Positions 57,800 through 64,000 of a stretch of DNA of 64,000 bases are shown in pieces; position 1 is the first letter of the stretch; every line of letters begins with the position of its first letter. Origin of the DNA: Hepsetus odoe (lineage: Eukaryota; Chordata; Actinopteri; Characiformes; Hepsetidae); NCBI GenBank assembly GCA_017165825.1, contig CM029367.1, forward strand, positions 6,493,723 through 6,557,722, written 5' to 3'. The notes under the pieces are model-generated. The model did not search any database. It had not been told where the DNA came from and was given only the letters and a program-made list of their open reading frames with translations. The position numbers were made by a program, and so were the translations under genes.

Positions 57800-58787
57800 T
57801 GTAACGGTGGCGGGGTGCGGGGAGGACGCCAACGCTGAGCCAGGAGTTCGGAACATAACTTTATTATCTATATATATATACAAAAACCAAGGACTGCAGT
57901 TCTAACTAAAACCAAAGAACTGCAGCCTAAACCAAGTTACCAAATTATCCAAAGTGTTATCCAAACCACCATGCCATGTAGGCTTAGCCTAACGAATGAG
58001 CTGCGAACAGAGCGCCTTCTACCGTGCCCAAAACACACCTCACACGTGACAGAATCCCCCCCCCAAAAGGCGCGGCTCCCGAAGCACCAAAACACAGCTG
58101 AACCTCTGGGTTGGAGGCCAAGAACAAAAAAATAAATAAAACACTCTTCAAAGTTCCTTTATGGGGCATATGGTCAGGTCCACAAAACACTTCGATACAA
58201 AGGGACCTCTGACCAGCCATGTCAAGGGCTGCTGGCGGTGGAGAAGGGAATCCTAGAAGTTCTGTCCACTTCTTTATCTGTTGCCTGGACTCGACCCTGG
58301 AGTCACTGGAGGAATCATCTGACTCAGTGGAACACCTTGCCTTGACAGTACCTGAAAGAGAGCTAAACACAGATTTTACAAGGTTCAAAGAGGAAGTCTT
58401 TTTCACATAGTCCGAACTCTGCTTCCAACCCCTGCCATCCTTGTTCTTCACGTCTCTCATCACAGAATCTACAGTGCAGAAGCTGTCGTTCACTTTCTTG
58501 AACTGAGACAGGTCATTGCTGATGTCTTTTGGCTCCTTCTTCTTGATCATACTTCCCTGCTGCTTGGCAGTCTAAATCAAGATACCAAGTTCCTAAACAC
58601 TTAAACCACAACCAAATACCACCATTGCACGTAGGCTTAGCCTAACGAATGAGCCGCGCTCTGTTCTGACTCATCGGGGCTTAAATAGTCAGCCCCAATG
58701 AAGCACACATGTGCCTTCATGAGCTCAGGTGTGCTCAGTCAGAACAGAGCGCCCTCTACCGTGCCCAAAACACACCTCACCCGTGAC
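57800..58787 (-). mobile_element. Deleted relative of the LTR element
   Basis: The left LTR (57800-58051) matches the 373-bp LTR but lacks about 120 bp, including the TATA region. The right LTR (about 58571-58787) lacks its inner 150 bp. The flanks TATGA and GATGA are a probable 5-bp duplication with one change. The interior (58052-58570) shares with the large element a segment reading SVFSSLS then a Ser/Asp-rich stretch on the minus strand, and the same region next to the 3' LTR (MAGQRS, APFGGG). It cannot encode a complete protein. Confidence 0.82.
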
Positions 58788-58837
58788 AGATGAAAATCTC
58801 TTATTTTTGGAAAATACAGATTTTGAAATGGCACCAT

Positions 58838-58879
58838 ATGTGTGTGTATGTGTGTGTGTGTGTGCATGTGTGTATGCGC
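58838..58879 (+). repeat. (TG)n microsatellite
   Basis: An interrupted TG run of about 42 bp, directly downstream of the deleted LTR element. Confidence 0.9.
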
Positions 58880-59164
58880 GCCTCAGACTCACTTGTAGTG
58901 CATAGGTGGCCTTCAAATATCTCTTTGACCAGAGAAGGGTTGTCTGTCGGTCCTTATAGTCTGAAAATAACATTTATTAATTAAAATTTTAATTAATCTG
59001 TTTCTGTTTCACAAATTACAAATGACTAATTTTATTGAATTACAAATGCATTGTGGCAAGTATTATGAGAACTTACATAAATGCAGACTAACTGCTTTTG
59101 CAATGTTTGCAGCGCTCACAAGAAAATCTAATGGGCATCCTGTTGATCCCCTTGTTCAAACTTT

Positions 59165-59385
59165 TGGAGCAGCAATGGCTTAGTGATTAATTACTAGGCC
59201 CAACGATAAGCAGGTCATGGGTTTGAATCCTGGACAAGTTTGTTCTAAGGTACCCTCCTTTCTGGGTGCTGGATATGGCTGCCCACTGCTGCACCTGTAT
59301 GTATGGATGAAAAGCATATGCAAAAGGATGCATTTTGTTGTGGTGTACTGAGCCGTGTTTCACAATGACAAACAGTCATTTTCAA
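59165..59385 (+). mobile_element. tRNA-derived SINE, family A (copy 10), diverged
   Basis: Head GAGCAGCAATGGCTTAGTG, B box CATGGGTTTGAATCC and tail GTTGTGGTGTACTGAG are recognisable with many substitutions. Confidence 0.75.
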
Positions 59386-59764
59386 AAAACTGCTATCCAA
59401 TCTCTGTAATAGTAATAAAATGCATATAATAGAGGTGACAGATGTAGTAGTGATACAATAAAATTTTATCAAAGACTAAAGTTCACTTCTGTGTGGTAAA
59501 ACTATTTACTAACTGCATCTACATACAGTGTAGTTGACTGATGAAATCAATGGGCACTGTGATGTTTTGTAACTACACCAGATGGCAGTAGGTGATCAAA
59601 GTTTGCACACACACACAAAGTGATTCTGTTGATTCAGAAAAAGAAAGAATAATTGATGACAAAGGGGGCAAGACATTAATATTAGCTGATTAATTGCAGG
59701 TTGCCAGATGTATGAGATTGTTGGTGTTTTCCAATTTGAGAATAATGAACAAACACTATAAGTG

Positions 59765-60905
59765 CGTCTAACCTGAGCTGTTCCTCTAATATACTAATTT
59801 CTAATCCTGTCCATCCTTGTCACACCCCACGAAAATCTCAGCATCTCTAACTCTGACATCTCCAGCTCTACTCTGTTTGTCAGTGCCACCATCTCCAACC
59901 CATGCAACATAGCTGGTCTCACTACTGTCCTGTTAACCTTCCCTTTTATTCTATCCTTCTGTCACAAATCACTCCAGCCACTCTTCTCTACCCATTCCAA
60001 CCTGCCTGCACTCTGTTTTTCACCTCTCTTCCACACTCGCTGTTACACTGAACTGCTGATCCCATTTAGTATTTAGTATCCCAGTATTTAAACTCCTCCA
60101 CCTTTGTCACCTCCACTCCGTGCATCCTTACCACTCCACTTTCCTCCCTTTCATTAACACCCATGTAATCTGTCTTTGACCTACTCACATTAATTCCTCT
60201 CCTCTCTAGAGCATTTCTCCATCTCTCCAGGGTCTCCTCAAGCTGCTCCCTACTCTCACTGCAGATCACAATATCATCTGCAAACATCATCCTCCATGGA
60301 GACTCCTGTCTATCCTCGTATGTCAACCTGCCCATTACTATCGCAAACAAGAATGGGCTGATCAACTTTATCCCACTATAGTTTCTCTGTGCATCACCCT
60401 TATTCCTGAAAATCGGTACAGTACACTTCGTCTCCACTCTTCAGGCATCCTCTCACTTTCCAAGATTGTGTTTAACAATCTGCTCAGAAAGTCAACTGCC
60501 ATCTCCCCTAAACACCTCCACACTTGCACTGGTATGTCATCAGGTCCAACAGCCTTTCCATTCTTCATCCTCTTCATAGTTGCCCTTAATTCCATCTTGC
60601 TTATTTGCTGCACTTCCTGGTTCACTATCCTCACATCATCCAATCTTCTCTCTCTCTCATTTTCTTCATTTAGCAGCCCCTCAAAGTACTCCTTCCACCT
60701 GCTGCACATCTCTGTCTCTCTGTCTCTCTGTCAGTAAAGGTCCTTTTCTCCCTCTTTACTGTCCAATCTCTCATACAATTCACCATACACCTTATCTTTT
60801 GGCCACTGCTTTCTTCACCCTCCGGTTCATCTCCTTGTACTCCTGTCTACTTTCTTCATCTCTCTGACTGTCCCACTTCAGCAGTTGCCTCCCTCTGGAT
60901 ATCTT
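59765..60905 (-). mobile_element. Non-LTR retrotransposon fragment E with truncated reverse transcriptase
   Basis: The minus strand of 60709-60380 encodes the start of the reverse-transcriptase region (KRMKNGKAVGPDDIPVQVW). 60380-60066 continues with the later motifs (SPFLFAIVMGRL, then the catalytic FADDIVICSESREQ). The sequence jumps directly from before motif A to just after motif B, so the central palm with the first catalytic Asp is missing. 59765-60060 carries the C-terminal region. Inactive. Confidence 0.85.
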
Positions 60906-62435
60906 GCCTTAATATAACAATATCCTAAGAAGTTATTTCAGCTTTAGGTAAACTTCCTGAAAAAACACTAAATATATAAGCAGGCAGTTTTTTTTTAAAT
61001 TAATTTAAACTTCAAAACTTTAAACTGAATTAATCTGTCACAGAGCACAACAGATTAAAAATGTCCTGTTTCATGGATTTAATGTAGTGCAGAGTCTGAA
61101 ATGTTAATTTTAGTTTTTTGAGGTACAATAAATACGATTCATGAAATTTAATTGACCCAGTTAAGTGCTTCAGAAATAACCATCAACTTGTATATAGTCA
61201 TGAAGAAGAATTCTTAAACACTAGTGAGGATAAAGAAAGAAAAATAACAAAAACAGAACATGATGCCTATGTAGGAGGTGAGTGAGTTGGCCAAGCACTC
61301 TAACATGATGTCTTCTTTTTATAGCTCCAAGGGCTGGCCTTGATGAAGCCTTGATGAATCTCTCAGCTGTGACCAAGCACAGGCCCCAGAGGCCATGTTC
61401 ATGGTGTTGTTTTAAAACACTATAACTATTTTTTTTTTTACTTTAATTTTTATTTTTTTTTATTTTATTTTTATTTACTGTCCAACTAATTTCTCCATAA
61501 TTTCCTTCCACTTTCTTGTTTTTAAATGTATTGGTGAGGAATAGTTATCCAGGTTTTCTGAAGGACAAAATTTTTTGCTCTCATTTTTAATTCAGTCTCT
61601 GTACCTGACCTGAGGATTGATTGCTTGTTAATCCACACAGAGCCATCTAGTCATCTGAAATAAAGGTGCATATGATTATATGATCAGGCCATTGTTTATA
61701 TACTGGTGATGGTTTATTTATGCTTTTTATGCACTTTGCAGCAGGTCACAATAAAACATTGGTTCCCATTTAATCTACTCAATATGCCAAAGATAAGAAA
61801 ATTTATCAGGATTAATATAAAAACAGTATTTTTGCAAGATTAACTGTTACATTGCTGCTTAATCAGTTATCAGCAATGATAATGTTCTGTTAAAGCCTTC
61901 AGCAAAAAGATGCACTACCCACTTTGTGGACAAATGGATACTTGTTTTTTTCATTCTAAGATAAGTTATTTTAATATTTCGAATGTTATTTAAAATAAAA
62001 AATAAAGACTGCACAGGAAGATGTTGTATGAGAAGATCTATTTTATTTTCATTTGGAGTGAAATTTAACCGAAGAGCTGAAAAGCACTTTTTGAATGTTA
62101 TGCAATTTACACTGAACTGGCATAAAGCAAAGTCCAACTCTCCCTCACGCTGTAATCATATGACATGAGGAAACCGATAAATGGGAAGTAGGGCTAAGTT
62201 AGGTGTTAGACTTAATGTGCACTCATATGGCTTGACTCATTCTGTTTTCACACTAAAGCTTCTCAGACTGAGAGTATGCTAAGCCTTACAGTGCACTTTA
62301 AAACAATGGTGCCAAGGGAGCTTCCAAATGTATACATGCAAGAATAGTTATTCTTGCATGCAAGATGTCTGACTTTTATCAGCATGTCTGGTCCTGGAGG
62401 TGGATCTGGGGGAGGGGGGATGATTAAACACTCTC
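60906..62435. other. Region without recognised features
   Basis: AT-rich sequence with a T/A-rich low-complexity block at 61429-61475. I see no gene, RNA or clear transposon here. Confidence 0.5.
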
Positions 62436-62572
62436 ACTCACAATCATTTTCATAGCCACTTGTCCTTAATAGGGTCGTGGGATGTGCTGGAGCCTATCCC
62501 AGCTCTCACAGGACAAAAGGTGAGGAAAGACCCTGGACAGGTCACCAGTCCATCACAGGGCAGATGACAAAA
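62436..62572 (-). mobile_element. SINE-like repeat, family B tail fragment
   Basis: AGCCACTTGTCCTTAATAGG, GGAGCCTATCCCAGCTCTC and GGTCACCAGTCCATCACAGG match the family B module at 44357 and 57388, without the family A head. Confidence 0.7.
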
Positions 62573-62719
62573 CAATAAATTGAAATAAGAAATTTTGATT
62601 TGGGAGCCATTTTTTTGCTTTGGCTGGAAGAACATGGGAAAGGTCATAAGTTAATGTTCTTCTACTCAGTGACACCCAAAACTTTATCAGTGTCTTTTAA
62701 TAAAAAGTTGAGCTACTTA

Positions 62720-63931
62720 AAGTCACTTAAAAAATTAGGACACACTGCCTCCTAATAGCTAGCATTACCTCCTTTGGCTGAAATAACCACAGTGAGACAC
62801 TTGTTGTAGCATCTACCAGTTTCAGACATCAGTCTGAGGACAGTTTGCCCCTCTCCTCAATGCAGAGTTCTTTAAGCTGTGAGATGTTTGAGGGGTTTCT
62901 TGCATGTACAGCTGGTTTCAAGTCACCCCACAGTATCTCAAAGGGATTAAGATCTGGGCTTTGACTCAGCTGCTCCAGGACTCTCTATTTCTTAGTTTTC
63001 AGCCAGTCCTTAATGGATTTACTGGTTTGTTTTGGGTCATTGTCATGTTACAGGGTACAGTTCCACTTCAACTTTAATATTCTTACAGATGGTTGCCCTT
63101 ACTTCCATCTTGCTTATTTGCTGCACTTCCTGGTCTCACATGTTCCTCAAGCACCCTCTGATACATGGTAGAATTCATGGTGGATTCTATGATGGTGAAC
63201 TGGCCAGGTCCTGCTGCAGCAAAACATCTCCAAACCATGACACTTCCACCTCCATGCTTCACAGCTGGTATGAGGTTCTTTTCCTGGAGTGTTGTATTTG
63301 GTTTACGCCAGACATGTCCTCTGTTCTGGTGTTCAAATAACTAAATATTATACTCATCTGTCCAAAGAACGTTATTCCAGAAGTCTTTGCCTACTTTCAA
63401 GATCAGTCTGGCCTTGATGTTTCTCTTAGAGAGCAAAGATTTCTTCCTTGCACACTCCCATGAAGTTAAAGTTGTGCAGTCTCTTTCTGACTGTAGAGGC
63501 ATCCACTTTCACATCAACAGCAGCAAGAGCCAGCTGTAGGTCCCGTGATGACATTTTAGGGTTCTTTTAGCATATTGTGGTCTGCTCTCAGGGTGAACTT
63601 GCATGGATGTCCAGACTGGGCATGTTGGCAGGTGTTTTGGAAGTCCTCTACTTGTAGACTATTTTCCTGGACAGTGTAATGGCTCATTGCAAATTCTTTT
63701 GAGATCTTTTTAAATCCCTTACCAGACTTAAAAGCTGCTACAATCTTCTTTCTGAAAGCCCGACAGCTTTTTTGATCTCACCATGGTGTTCACTTTCCTT
63801 CCATTTTAATTGTTTAGTTATATTAATTGAATCTCCCAGTATTGTTAAAATTGAGTTAAAATATCTCAAAGTAAGAATGTTACAGAAACACACAGGCTTT
63901 CATATGGTGTCCTGATTTTTTCACACGACTG
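62720..63931 (-). mobile_element. Tc1-like transposon 4 (degenerate)
   Basis: The right terminal repeat is intact (CAGTCGTGTGAAAAAATCAG on the minus strand, ending at 63931 and followed by TA). The left repeat is eroded (AAGTCACTTAAAAAATTAGG from 62720, preceded by TA). Length is 1212 bp, shorter than a full Tc1. The transposase pseudogene on the minus strand starts at the ATG at 63784 (MVRSKKLSGFQKE) with stops soon after. A patch of about 41 bp at 63093-63133 matches LINE fragment E. Confidence 0.88.
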
Positions 63932-64000
63932 TATACTTATTCCATAACTTGGTTCCAGTACAGAAAAGCTTTGCATCACAAAACGCTTTCAGCATGACAT

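Overview
The window looks like a teleost fish nuclear contig. It contains intron-rich vertebrate genes, several degenerate Tc1-like DNA transposons, tRNA-derived SINEs, fish-type non-LTR retrotransposon fragments, hAT-type MITEs and microsatellites. I cannot name the species. The abundance of Tc1 elements and the SINE types fit an otophysan such as a catfish or characin, but that is only an impression.

Layout. (1) 229-4543 (+): a five-exon glycine N-acyltransferase-like gene. (2) 7045-9611 (-): MGME1, the mitochondrial PD-(D/E)XK exonuclease, four exons. (3) 9612-11100: a head-to-head intergenic region holding a divergent pair of ZNF143/THAP11-type motifs near MGME1 and a CTCF-like motif near SNX5. 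(4) 11101-29388 (+): SNX5 (PX-BAR sorting nexin), 13 exons joining to 399 codons plus stop. Its introns carry two Tc1 elements, a LINE, several SINEs, a hAT MITE and a duplicated element of about 250 bp that may be an intron-encoded small RNA. (5) 31154-50661 (+): ADCY10 (soluble adenylyl cyclase), which I resolve into 32 exons joining to 1657 codons plus stop with an open frame. (6) 50662-64000: a gene-free stretch rich in mobile elements. It has a complete 4.47 kb LTR retroelement with 373-bp LTRs and a 5-bp target duplication, a short deleted relative, LINE fragments, SINEs and another Tc1.

MGME1 and SNX5 are also head-to-head neighbours in human, so this is conserved microsynteny. The four host genes do not form one pathway. 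They cover acyl-glycine conjugation, mtDNA maintenance, endosomal sorting and bicarbonate/cAMP signalling.

Most unusual items: the LTR element carries no recognisable protease, RT or integrase and instead encodes one long decayed coiled-coil protein that I do not recognise. Two Tc1 elements contain patches copied from other transposons. The ADCY10 bicarbonate-pocket positions differ from human while the catalytic residues are kept. The roughly 250-bp element is present in two adjacent SNX5 introns with a near-identical core. Exon boundaries were set by eye from splice consensus, phase and family similarity, with no alignment software.
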